A stretch of DNA of 64,000 nucleotides, taken from assembly GCA_016873895.1 (NCBI GenBank), contig VGVV01000001.1:413286-477285 (forward strand), read 5' to 3'. This document shows positions 16,268-25,000 of this stretch, in pieces. The stretch is from Ignavibacteria bacterium. Its GTDB lineage: Bacteria > Bacteroidota > Ignavibacteria > Kapaibacteriales > Kapaibacteriaceae. Made by a program: the position numbers and the translations under genes. The notes beneath the pieces are model-generated. The model worked only from the letters and a program-made list of their open reading frames with translations. It did not search any database and was not told where the DNA came from. Positions within the stretch are counted from its first letter, which is position 1; each line of letters starts with the position of its first letter.

Positions 16268-19200
16268 TTAACGTGTGATAACGAGTGGAATCGTATGGCG
16301 TACGTAATCCGACTCAATCGATATCGTATACGAACCCGAGGCAACAGTCGAAGGAATATCAACGCGCACTTCTCCATTTACAACATCACCTTGATGGAGA
16401 ACAGCAACAATCTGACCTATCATGTCGCGTATTGCAATTGTTGTAGAGCGAAGCATATCAGATTGATATACTTGAAGCCTCAATGTTCCGTTGTCAGTTA
16501 TCGGATGCGGCACCACATCGCATGCAAGCACCGTTGATACATCCAAATCATCATGAACGCTTGTTGTACCAACATTACCTAAAAGCCGAACCTGTTTTGC
16601 AAGGTTTCGCTCATCATTGCAATACACACGAATGGAACCAGATGTTAGACCCGCATCTGGACGCTCAAATGCCACGATTACTACGATTGAGTCGCCTTGC
16701 TGTAAAGTTGCAGGTAACGCCATGCTTGTTGACACGATAGCAAAGTGCTTTCGTACTGAGAAGATCGCCATGCTGTCTACGCGCAATGGAGCCGAGGATC
16801 CCGAGCGTATAACAAATGAGTTTTCAATTTTACCTGATGCTGCAAGCTGGAATCGCACCGTGTCGGTACTTACAAGAATGGTTGGCTTAGGTGCAACAAT
16901 AAACTGTGTCCACGCCCTTCTGCCAAAATCTGGCTCAAATGTCTTGATGGTTTGTCCACCTGACTTGAACAGCAAGCTTCCAGAACCAAGCTGGTCGCGA
17001 TAGAACCAGAAATCTAAACCAAGGTCTTCCTTGTTGATGAGTTCAAAGTCATAGCATCCTGGCTCGAGCTTGAAGTCGTATGTGAACAGCTTCTCGCTCT
17101 CGAGATTGGATCCCTCTGCAACGATCTTCCCATCATTTACTCGGCGAAGTGTCCACTCGTACTGTTCTTCGGCCTGCCGATTTGTTCGCAGCTGAATTTG
17201 CAGATCATCATAGTACGAAGGCGGCATAACGAAGTTTGTGCGTCGGGTGTTATTGTTCGAGTAGCCATCTGCATCAAGATTTACAGAAACAACAAACTGA
17301 TACGTGCCTGCTTTTGAAGGCCATTCTGGGATAGGGAGCGCAACAGTATCTTTTTCGAGAAACTTCAATCTGCCCTTCCACTCGAAGGTGGATGCCTTGC
17401 TTCCCTCTGCACCATACTCGATGGTACAGGATGTAAGATCTGCTCCACCTGTATTCTGCAGCACTACAACGGGATTGCCGCAGATAGGATTAAGTCGGCT
17501 GTAAAACTCCCAAGTGTTCGGAGAGATCACATCTGATATCGATGCATCGATGTTGAAATTTGGAGCCCCGTAACCAATGAGTTGGGTTGATACTTCCCAA
17601 CGACCCCAGTTTTCTTCTGCTACTTTCTTCTTTACTCCGTAATCGATTGTAGCAACTTTTTTACCCTGCAGGAATGGCGTGGCCTCCCATTCGTAGAGAT
17701 CGACCATATCGCCAGGACACCAACCTGTTCGGTCTATCAACCATGTTCCACCTTGTGGATAGACTGGATTCGTTGCGCATTCCTTCCAAAGGATCCAGTT
17801 GAAGCGCTCTGCACCATCAATGCTGATGAAGTGTTCACGCTGACAAAACTCAGCACAGTTTGTGTTGTTGCTGAACTCGTGTCCACTAGTGACAGCCTTT
17901 AATCGAAATGTCTTTGCTTCCGGGTGCAGCGTCACATCTACAGGTACTATCGCCTTATTTGTGATAACGTCTGGGTAGTATGCTCCGCGCTCATAGATTA
18001 CTTGATCAATCTGTTTAACATCGCGAGGGGGCGTACCCTTTCTGAACATAAACGTTAGATCAATGAGTTCCTGTTGATTGCCTGCAGAAAGCGTTACGTT
18101 GCCACGCAGCAATGGGGCAAAATCAGTAACGTCGTATTCCCATCTAAACCCATTGGGGCCTAGGTCTAATCCGATGCCATAGGGGGTTATGTAGCGGCTG
18201 ATTTCGTAGTCTACAACCGGGCTGAAATACGGCGACATCTTCTTTCGAAGCGTAGTCTCTGCCGGTACCATTGTTGAGTCTACCTTGAAACCATTTTCAT
18301 CATACGTAAAGAAATACCCTGCCTCTTGCACGAGCACTGTGTCTGTTGCTACTGATGGATGATCCTCGGCGTCGGGCTTGTATATGCGTGGCTCTACAGT
18401 GCGGTTGAAAAGTATTACTGACGTGCGGCGTGCTTCGGATTCAAGATCGTTATCTATGCGGACGGCAGAAACGATAATCCCAGAGCCCTGCTCAAAGGCC
18501 AAAGCTGGGCGTGATGTGTTGACTTCGGTTAGATAACCAAGTTTGTCGCCACGGAGAGTCTGAAGAGTAGGAACGCCAAATAACGCGGCATTCAGTCCAC
18601 TTATCGAACCATCACGAGCAACCGTAGGATCTGTGTCTGTTTCACCATTGTAGTACCCAATCAACTTGGTGTATTGTGGGTGCACATCCGAGATGGGCCG
18701 ATGCATCCACTGCTTAATCGTTGCCTCGTCCAGCGCAACATTCCATACTTGCATCTCATCAAGGAGACCTTCATATGAACCCGAGCCCCCTGAGCCAAAT
18801 ACGAACTTGGTGATACCAGCCATTTTACGCGTCTTGCCATTACCCTCGTGGAAGAGAACGCCATTGCAGTACATACGCATCACGCCTGTCTTCGACTTCA
18901 CGAAAGCCCAGTGATTCCAGCGACCCTCGGTTGATTCTACGGGTGCCGCTTTCTCGATGCGGTCGTAAGCACCATTTGCTGGGTCGATGCCAGCATCCCA
19001 ATACGCCGTTTGATTATCCCATGGAAGGTGAACGTTGAGTACCCGGCGTCCACGATCATCATATGCTTCAAACGTATTGTGTGCACGAGGCAGACGATTG
19101 GGGTTGCCCCAGCACCAAAACGACACCGTAACCTCGTCTCGAATTGATGCACCAATATCACCTTGTATAACCAGAGCATCGCCCGCAGTGAACTCATATG

Positions 19201-20050
19201 CCTTACGAGATTTTTCAACGGAAACCCCGTTCGTACTCGAGCCAGCTTGGATTGCAATTATCGAAGGTGCGCTAAAGCACGACATCTCAATCAGCAGATC
19301 AGATGTTCCGTCCCATACAAAGGGTGTTGTGAAGGCAACATGATTCTCGCCTTTTACAAAGGACACATCTCTGCGCACCACGGTTGTCAAACCCTGACCA
19401 TTCAACAGTTTGGGCATCGAGGCGCCGGATGCAGTACCGATGCGAATGGTGAACAATCGAATGTTCTGTGCAGCAGTTGTCGTTTGCAGCTTAACACCGT
19501 GAATAGCGCCAGCTGTCATACCGGCATCTCGCATTTCCTTCGCTGTCCACGTGAATGCTGCTCGACCGCCGTTAGGCTGCAAAATGGCAGTGTTCGAAAA
19601 CGTATTTGCCCCAACCGTATAGAATTCCCCCATGCCAGAGGTGCGCTTTGCCGTATCTGTTCTAAAGCGAGTCTTCATGTTCACAAATGAATTGCGATAC
19701 ATGAACGAGTCGGGAGTTGCTCCACGTACGCGATAGTTGGCCTGCTGCAGGCGTGTTGAATCGAACTCACCTGTTGAATCACGCAACATTGTATAGGTAA
19801 GGTAATCCCATTCGCCACATGGAAATCTATCCTGCGTTGTAGCAGGATCGCATTTCAATGTGTAGAGCATAACAACCTTTTCATACTTGTCCTTCGGGGG
19901 GAACAACCATGTTCCAGAACGCTTTGTCGTGTCTTTAAACGTTAGCGTTTTAACATAGATGGTATCGCCATCCTTAGCAGATAGCGATGTATAGGTTATG
20001 CTCATCAAGGCACAAACAATCAACGTAACGATAGCGTAACAACTACGCAT
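16268..20050 (-). CDS. Secreted PNGase F-like protein with LamG domain and T9SS tail
   Basis: 1260 residues. Signal peptide ends near 'TSLSAK'. Residues 25-280 resemble the PNGase F N-terminal domain ('RFPCGEWDYLTYT'). Residues about 300-480 form a LamG/concanavalin-like domain ('GRWNHWAFVKS', 'GLLDEMQVWNVALDE'). Residues about 640-860 match the PNGase F C-terminal region ('GHEFSNNTNCAEFC', 'NPVYPQGGTWLIDRTGWCPG'). Beta-sandwich segments follow, with a C-terminal T9SS-like domain ending 'IPLVITR'. PNGase F cleaves N-glycans from asparagine; here that activity is inferred. The LamG insertion splits the two PNGase-like parts. GGAGG stands before the ATG. Confidence 0.75.
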   Translation of the reverse strand: MRSCYAIVTLIVCALMSITYTSLSAKDGDTIYVKTLTFKDTTKRSGTWLFPPKDKYEKVVMLYTLKCDPATTQDRFPCGEWDYLTYTMLRDSTGEFDSTRLQQANYRVRGATPDSFMYRNSFVNMKTRFRTDTAKRTSGMGEFYTVGANTFSNTAILQPNGGRAAFTWTAKEMRDAGMTAGAIHGVKLQTTTAAQNIRLFTIRIGTASGASMPKLLNGQGLTTVVRRDVSFVKGENHVAFTTPFVWDGTSDLLIEMSCFSAPSIIAIQAGSSTNGVSVEKSRKAYEFTAGDALVIQGDIGASIRDEVTVSFWCWGNPNRLPRAHNTFEAYDDRGRRVLNVHLPWDNQTAYWDAGIDPANGAYDRIEKAAPVESTEGRWNHWAFVKSKTGVMRMYCNGVLFHEGNGKTRKMAGITKFVFGSGGSGSYEGLLDEMQVWNVALDEATIKQWMHRPISDVHPQYTKLIGYYNGETDTDPTVARDGSISGLNAALFGVPTLQTLRGDKLGYLTEVNTSRPALAFEQGSGIIVSAVRIDNDLESEARRTSVILFNRTVEPRIYKPDAEDHPSVATDTVLVQEAGYFFTYDENGFKVDSTMVPAETTLRKKMSPYFSPVVDYEISRYITPYGIGLDLGPNGFRWEYDVTDFAPLLRGNVTLSAGNQQELIDLTFMFRKGTPPRDVKQIDQVIYERGAYYPDVITNKAIVPVDVTLHPEAKTFRLKAVTSGHEFSNNTNCAEFCQREHFISIDGAERFNWILWKECATNPVYPQGGTWLIDRTGWCPGDMVDLYEWEATPFLQGKKVATIDYGVKKKVAEENWGRWEVSTQLIGYGAPNFNIDASISDVISPNTWEFYSRLNPICGNPVVVLQNTGGADLTSCTIEYGAEGSKASTFEWKGRLKFLEKDTVALPIPEWPSKAGTYQFVVSVNLDADGYSNNNTRRTNFVMPPSYYDDLQIQLRTNRQAEEQYEWTLRRVNDGKIVAEGSNLESEKLFTYDFKLEPGCYDFELINKEDLGLDFWFYRDQLGSGSLLFKSGGQTIKTFEPDFGRRAWTQFIVAPKPTILVSTDTVRFQLAASGKIENSFVIRSGSSAPLRVDSMAIFSVRKHFAIVSTSMALPATLQQGDSIVVIVAFERPDAGLTSGSIRVYCNDERNLAKQVRLLGNVGTTSVHDDLDVSTVLACDVVPHPITDNGTLRLQVYQSDMLRSTTIAIRDMIGQIVAVLHQGDVVNGEVRVDIPSTVASGSYTISIESDYVRHTIPLVITR

Positions 20051-20087
20051 AAAACAGCCTCCCTATTAGGGGGCTAATCTACGAAAA

Positions 20088-20110
20088 GGGACGGGAGGGA
20101 CGGGAGGGAC
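20088..20110. repeat. GGGACGGGA nonamer repeat
   Basis: Two and a half period-9 units of GGGACGGGA upstream of the PNGase F-like gene; same core as 6057-6070. Confidence 0.6.
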
Positions 20111-20114
20111 ATCT

Positions 20115-20188
20115 CGTCGCCCTCGCGAAAGCGGGGGCCCAGGCTACTTCAACAATGTATATGAATTCCCGCTTTCGCGGGAATGACG
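20115..20188. repeat. Inverted-repeat element with CCCGCTTTCGCGGG core
   Basis: The right arm at 20167-20188 is a hairpin core CCCGCTTTCGCGGG followed by AATGACG. The left arm at 20115-20137 is a degenerate inverted copy (CGTCGCCCTCGCGAAAGCGGG). About 30 bases lie between. This is an extragenic palindrome-type element; related cores recur at 38602-38617 and 50520-50535. Confidence 0.75.
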
Positions 20189-20216
20189 TTCGGCATTCGC
20201 TGTTCGCTGTTCTCAA
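20189..20216. repeat. Heptanucleotide array (TTCGGCA/TTCGCTG)
   Basis: Units TTCGGCA, TTCGCTG, TTCGCTG, TTCTCAA in period 7. The array directly abuts the TGA stop of the SDR gene. Confidence 0.7.
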
Positions 20217-20977
20217 TGTCTCGCTACCCCACCATCCACATTAATAGTCTGGCCTGTGATGATGCCCGATGCGGGCAATGCGAGAAAGGCTACAACATTG
20301 GCGATGTCTTCTGGTTCGTCTGCGCGATGTACTGCTTGAGTTGGTATGATGTGCTCTAACATTGAACTAACACCGGCATTTGTACCTGCGCTTTGTGTTG
20401 CTGTTAAGCCAACAGAGATGGAATTTATCGTGATACCATACTTGCCTACTTCGGCAGCAAGAGAGCGGGTAAAACCAATAACTCCCATTTTGGCAGTTAC
20501 ATAGTGAACCAGGTACGGAGTTCCCAGCCAGACGGTATCGCTACTAAAGGTAATTATGCGACCGAATTCCGCCTTCTTCATGTGCGGCAGTACAGCACGA
20601 ACGGTGTGAAAGAGTGAATCCAGCGTAACGTCCAGTGTACGCGTCCATTCTTCGTAGGAAACCAACTCAAATGGTTCTTCGAAGTAGTAGCCAACATTGT
20701 GAACGAGAATGTCGATTCTACCGAACGTGGAGATGGCTGTTTCTACAACGCGCGCAACATCGTGCGGGTTTGTCATGTCGGCCTGGATAGTAACCACTTC
20801 GCCGCCTGCGGCGCGCACAGCCTGCTCGGTATCAGAGGCCATCTCAACATCTGCAATTACCAGCTTTGCCCCTTCTTCAGCAAGGCGCTCACAGAATGCA
20901 CGTCCGTTGCCCACAGCAGCGCCAGTAACAATTGCTACTCGCTCGTGGAGGCCACGTTCGAACCGTGTTATCTGCAT
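20213..20977 (-). CDS. Short-chain dehydrogenase/reductase, candidate 3-ketosphinganine reductase
   Basis: 254 residues, classical SDR. Cofactor loop 'VTGAAVGNGRAF' (TGxxxGxG), 'HNVG' in place of NNAG, catalytic Ser in 'TFSSDTVW' and Tyr-x-x-x-Lys in 'VHYVTAK', and C-terminal 'GQTINVDGG' as in FabG-like enzymes. It lies 5 bases after a serine palmitoyltransferase-like gene. From that context I infer reduction of 3-ketosphinganine, the second step of sphingolipid synthesis; FabG-type 3-oxoacyl reduction is the main alternative. Confidence 0.82.
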   Translation of the reverse strand: MQITRFERGLHERVAIVTGAAVGNGRAFCERLAEEGAKLVIADVEMASDTEQAVRAAGGEVVTIQADMTNPHDVARVVETAISTFGRIDILVHNVGYYFEEPFELVSYEEWTRTLDVTLDSLFHTVRAVLPHMKKAEFGRIITFSSDTVWLGTPYLVHYVTAKMGVIGFTRSLAAEVGKYGITINSISVGLTATQSAGTNAGVSSMLEHIIPTQAVHRADEPEDIANVVAFLALPASGIITGQTINVDGGVARH

Positions 20978-20982
20978 AATTC

Positions 20983-22182
20983 TTACTTGTGGATGAGGCC
21001 TAGCTCGAGACCCACTTCTTGGAATACGTTCAGAATAGCATCGAGATGCTCATCTTCATGCGTTGCCATGTAGCTCGTGCGCATCATCGACATGTTTGGT
21101 GGTACACCCGGCGGAATAAATGCATTAACAAACACGCCCTTGTCGTACAGTTTACGCCAAAAGACAAGCGCTAGTTCTGCATCGCCAACAACTACAGGCA
21201 CGATACCGGTTTCTGAATCAATCACCTTGAAACCCAGTTCCGAAAAGCCTTTGCGCATTTTGTCTGCATTGCTGATGAGCTTTGTAATGCGTTCGGGCTC
21301 CCGCTCGAGTACGTTAAGTGCTGCCAGAGCAGAGGCAACAGATGCTGGTGTTGGAGAGGCACTAAAAATCAATGCAGGCGAGTGGTGCTTGATGTAATTC
21401 GTGACACGCTCAGGACCAGCGACAAATCCACCTAGTGATGCGAACGTTTTTGAGAATGTTCCCATCGTAAGATCTGTTTCATGAACTAAGTCGAAGTACG
21501 ATGCGGTGCCACGTCCACCCTTGCCTACAACCCCAGTTGCATGAGCATCATCAACAAGAACGCGAGCCCCGTACTTTTTACAAACAGTAATAAGATCTGG
21601 AAGGTTAACGATCTCGCCACTTACAGAGAACACGCCGTCGGTTACGACAAGCTTTCCTGCATTTTCAGGAAGCGCAGACAGCACACGATCGAGGTCTTCC
21701 ATGTCGTTGTGCTTGTATCGCACAAACTCGGCAAAGCTTCCCTTGGCAAGTAAACAGCCATTAATGATGCAGGCGTGGTTTTCCTTGTCCGATATAACGT
21801 AGTCGCCCTTTTGCACAAGGGCGGAGATCACACCAAGAGCTGTTTGATAGCCTGTAGAGAACAACAGAACGTCTTCCGTACCGAGGTACTCAGCAAGCCT
21901 TCGCTCGAGCTCTACGTGGAGATTAATCGTACCTGTTAGATAACGGGAACCAGAGCAACCAGTACCGTAACGATCGATGGCGTCCTTGGCCGCCGCCTTT
22001 ACCTCTGGATGCGATGTTAAACCGAGGTAGTTGTTTGATCCTGCCATGATGACCTTACGGCCTTCAAGCATTACAACCGGACCCTCGTTCTCTTCTACCG
22101 GACGGAAGTACGGATACAATCCGGCTGCTTTGATGTCATCTACCCGAGTAAAATCTCGACATTTTTGAAATAGGTCGACCAC
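20983..22182 (-). CDS. Serine palmitoyltransferase-like alpha-oxoamine synthase
   Basis: 399 residues, PLP fold type I. '[15 protein letters not shown]', '[21 protein letters not shown]', '[16 protein letters not shown]' and the PLP lysine in '[18 protein letters not shown]'. The family joins an acyl-CoA with an amino acid: serine palmitoyltransferase, BioF or Kbl. The SPT-like '[15 protein letters not shown]', the C-terminal '[19 protein letters not shown]' and the adjacent SDR favour SPT, giving 3-ketosphinganine for sphingolipids, known in Bacteroidota membranes. No biotin genes are near. BioF or Kbl remains possible. Confidence 0.8.
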   Translation of the reverse strand: MVDLFQKCRDFTRVDDIKAAGLYPYFRPVEENEGPVVMLEGRKVIMAGSNNYLGLTSHPEVKAAAKDAIDRYGTGCSGSRYLTGTINLHVELERRLAEYLGTEDVLLFSTGYQTALGVISALVQKGDYVISDKENHACIINGCLLAKGSFAEFVRYKHNDMEDLDRVLSALPENAGKLVVTDGVFSVSGEIVNLPDLITVCKKYGARVLVDDAHATGVVGKGGRGTASYFDLVHETDLTMGTFSKTFASLGGFVAGPERVTNYIKHHSPALIFSASPTPASVASALAALNVLEREPERITKLISNADKMRKGFSELGFKVIDSETGIVPVVVGDAELALVFWRKLYDKGVFVNAFIPPGVPPNMSMMRTSYMATHEDEHLDAILNVFQEVGLELGLIHK

Positions 22183-22260
22183 AATGGCTCCAAAGTTTCG
22201 TACTGTAACTGTATGCTACCCGTAATCCTGCAAATATCGTAAAAGTGCCCTGCTCAACTG

Positions 22261-22755
22261 CTATCTCAGGTTATCCACTTGAATAGGAAAACCAAGATCC
22301 GCACCCTGCACCACTTTAATACAATTTTGCAGGTCATCCTTACTCTTGCCGGTTACTCGCACCTTTTCGTCTACAATTTGGGCGGTAACCTTCAGCTTCT
22401 GGTCTTTGATAAGGGTGGTAACCTTTTTCGCATCCTCTCGGCTAAGTCCAGCCTTCAGCTTTACTGTTTGGCGCACATTCTTGCCCCCTAACAACTCCAC
22501 CTTCTGTTCGTCGAGGGCCAGAACGCTTATCCCACGCTTAATCATCTTAGACTTAATGATCTCGAGAGCAGCTGTAACAAAGTGCTCCCCCTCGGCTCGT
22601 ATCTGGAAGGTCTTATCGTTTCGATTAAGCTCTACCTCGCAGTTTGAACCACGGAGATCATACCGGTGGTCGATTTCTTTACGAGCTTGATTGATGGCAT
22701 TATCCGCCTCCTGAAGATCAACTTCGCTAATGAAGTCAAATGAAAATGTCGACAT
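22261..22755 (-). CDS. yajQ: YajQ-family nucleotide-binding protein
   Basis: 164 residues from the ATG at 22755 ('MSTFSFDFISEVDLQE'), matching the family's usual 160-165; an upstream Met at 22779 would add residues the family lacks. 'EIDHRYDLRGSNCEVELNR' and 'DLQNCIKVVQGADLGFPIQVDNLR' are the conserved ends. YajQ homologues bind cyclic di-GMP or tRNA/nucleotides and influence virulence or stress traits in some bacteria. Divergent from the SulP gene with about 38 bases between starts. Confidence 0.93.
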   Translation of the reverse strand: MSTFSFDFISEVDLQEADNAINQARKEIDHRYDLRGSNCEVELNRNDKTFQIRAEGEHFVTAALEIIKSKMIKRGISVLALDEQKVELLGGKNVRQTVKLKAGLSREDAKKVTTLIKDQKLKVTAQIVDEKVRVTGKSKDDLQNCIKVVQGADLGFPIQVDNLR

Positions 22756-22793
22756 AGATATTTCAGGGTGTTTTTGCATAAATTAGTAGTCGT

Positions 22794-24341
22794 ATGAATC
22801 TACGAATCACAACGCCGAGTTTGCGATACGCACGCCAGGATATTCCTGCCGGCCTTGTCGTTTTTCTTGTTGCATTACCACTCTGCCTAGGCATAGCGTT
22901 GGCCTCGGGTACGCCCCTTTTCTCTGGGATTATAGCAGGGGTTATAGGGGGCGTGGTTATCACGGTATTCTCAGGATCGGAGCTCTCTATATCCGGACCC
23001 GCAGCAGGTCTTGCAACCGTCGTAGCGGGCGCTGTTACTTCACTCGGCGACTTACCCACGTTCTATGCTGCTGTATTCTTAGCTGGACTGATTCAGCTCG
23101 TGATTGCGGCATCGGATGCTGGGCGTCTTGGGAATTTTATACCCCACTCGGTCATCAAGGGTATGCTCGCTGCAATTGGCATCTCCATCATTTTGAAGTA
23201 GATTCCCCACTCTGTAGGCTACGATCACGATTTTCTTGACGAAGCTGGCATTGAAGGTGTTCTGCAATGGCACAACATCCTGAGCGATCCGATGTTGATC
23301 ATCAATTCGCGCCTGATTTCACCCGGGGCAGTGCTGATCACGCTTGTTTGTATGGCCATTATGCTGCTTTGGGAGCACCCCCGCGTGAAGGCCATGCGAT
23401 GGTCCACGGTTGTTAGCGGCACGCTGATAGCTGTTGTTGTTGGCACCCTCATCAACAGTCTTTTAGCAGTTACAATGCCCCAATATGCCCTGATTGGCCA
23501 CGACCACCTTGTAACACTGCCATCAATCGACTTCTCAAAGGGAGTAGCAGAAATCTTCGTAACGCCTAACTTTTCTTCCATTGCACGCATTGATGTTTGG
23601 GTTGTAGCTCTAACAATTGCAGTTATAGCAAGTATCGAGTCTATTCTCTGTCTCGAGGCTGTCGATAAAATGGATCCTGAGCGACGCATCTCCGATTCTG
23701 GCCGAGAGCTCTTTGCGCAAGGCATCGGAAATACACTCAGTGGTTTAATAGGGGGCTTACCTGTAACCAGCGTGATTGTTAGATCATCCGCTAATGTCTA
23801 TGCTGGAGGACGCACCAGAACCTCTTCTTTCATTCACGGCATCACGCTGCTGTTTGCGGTACTCATACTCCCATCTGTCCTTAACCAAATCCCGCTCGCT
23901 TGCCTTGCAGCCGTCCTTTTGATGATTGGCTACAAACTTTCTTCTATCAAGATCATACGAGCAACCTGGCACGAAGGATACAGTCAGTTTATCCCATTCA
24001 TCGTAACCTTGGTTGTAATCGTAGCAAAAGACATCCTCATGGGTGTCGGTGTAGGCCTCGTAGTGAGCACATTCTTTGTAATGCGGTCCTATCATCGCAA
24101 GTCTATAACATGCGTGCATGATGGCCCAAACTACCTGATTCGGTTTAACAAGGACATTACGTTCGTCCACAAGTCTCTCCTCAAGGAGACACTACGAAAC
24201 ATTCCAGACAACACGAGTTTAACAATCGATGGTGTCCATGCCAACTACATCGATCATGACATCCATGAGATGATGACCAACTTTCTCGAGGGCTGTCCAA
24301 CCAGGAATATTTCGGTACGGACAATTGGCGTATACAATTAA
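22794..24341 (+). pseudogene. SulP-family anion (probable bicarbonate) transporter interrupted by in-frame TAG
   Basis: One continuous frame of about 515 codons broken only by TAG at 23199-23201. The 5' part encodes SulP helices 1-5 ('[22 protein letters not shown]', '[13 protein letters not shown]', '[18 protein letters not shown]'). After the stop the same frame continues 'IPHSVGYDHDFLDE' through the remaining helices and a short STAS-like tail. Relatives read 'ILKQIPH' here, so a CAG-to-TAG change of Gln is the simplest explanation. The neighbour is a beta-carbonic anhydrase gene, an arrangement typical of SulP proteins that import bicarbonate. A restart near 23292 would yield only the C-terminal half. 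Confidence 0.88.
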
Positions 24342-24356
24342 TGGAAGTGGTTTTTG

Positions 24357-24985
24357 ATGGAAGATTATCGCCGACTGCTACTTAACAACAAGGCTTGGGT
24401 GCAGGACAAGCTTAATATCAGTCCTACTTTTTTGAAGACAGCGCCGCAGAGCAGAAGCCAGATTACTTATGGATTGGCTGCAGCGACAGCCGCGTACCTG
24501 CAGAAGATGTAACTGGAACGATACCGGGCGAGCTCTTTGTACATCGCAATGTTGCCAACATGGTTGTGCATACAGATTTCAACATGCTGAGCGTGCTGCA
24601 GTTTGCTGTGGAAGTTCTTAAAGTCAAACATGTGATCGTTTGCGGTCACTATGGTTGTGGTGGCATCCGCACAGCTATGTCTCGGAGAGATTTGGGCCTG
24701 ATAAATAAGTGGTTACTACACATCAAAGATGTTTATCGATTCCATGCACAGGAACTTGATTCAATCGAAGACGAACAATTACGTGTAGACAGATTAGTCG
24801 AGCTCAATGTAATGGAGCAGGTTCACCACCTGTCCGACATATCCTTTGTGCAGAGAGCCTGGCGCGATCACCAAAGGCCTATGCTGCACGGCTGGATATA
24901 TGATATCAATACGGGCTACCTTAAGGATCTTATCAAGGTTGATCCTAGTAAACACGCGCACGACATCTACGAATACGACTTCTAG
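24357..24985 (+). pseudogene. Beta-carbonic anhydrase with one-base frameshift in a T6 tract
   Basis: Starts '[22 protein letters not shown]' from the ATG at 24357. At T6 (24428-24433) the frame is one T short of the expected 'TFFED'; the zero frame ends 'YLQKM' at a TAA near 24510. In the -1 frame the rest of the enzyme follows: zinc and Asp-Arg dyad '[10 protein letters not shown]', '[12 protein letters not shown]', zinc ligands in 'CGHYGCGG', ending 'IYEYDF' TAG. It would interconvert CO2 and bicarbonate beside the SulP transporter. The slip site reads T TTT TTG in the zero frame, so -1 ribosomal or transcriptional slippage is formally possible; assembly error or true decay are alternatives. 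Confidence 0.88.
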
Positions 24986-25000
24986 TTCTTTGTCTTGGCG

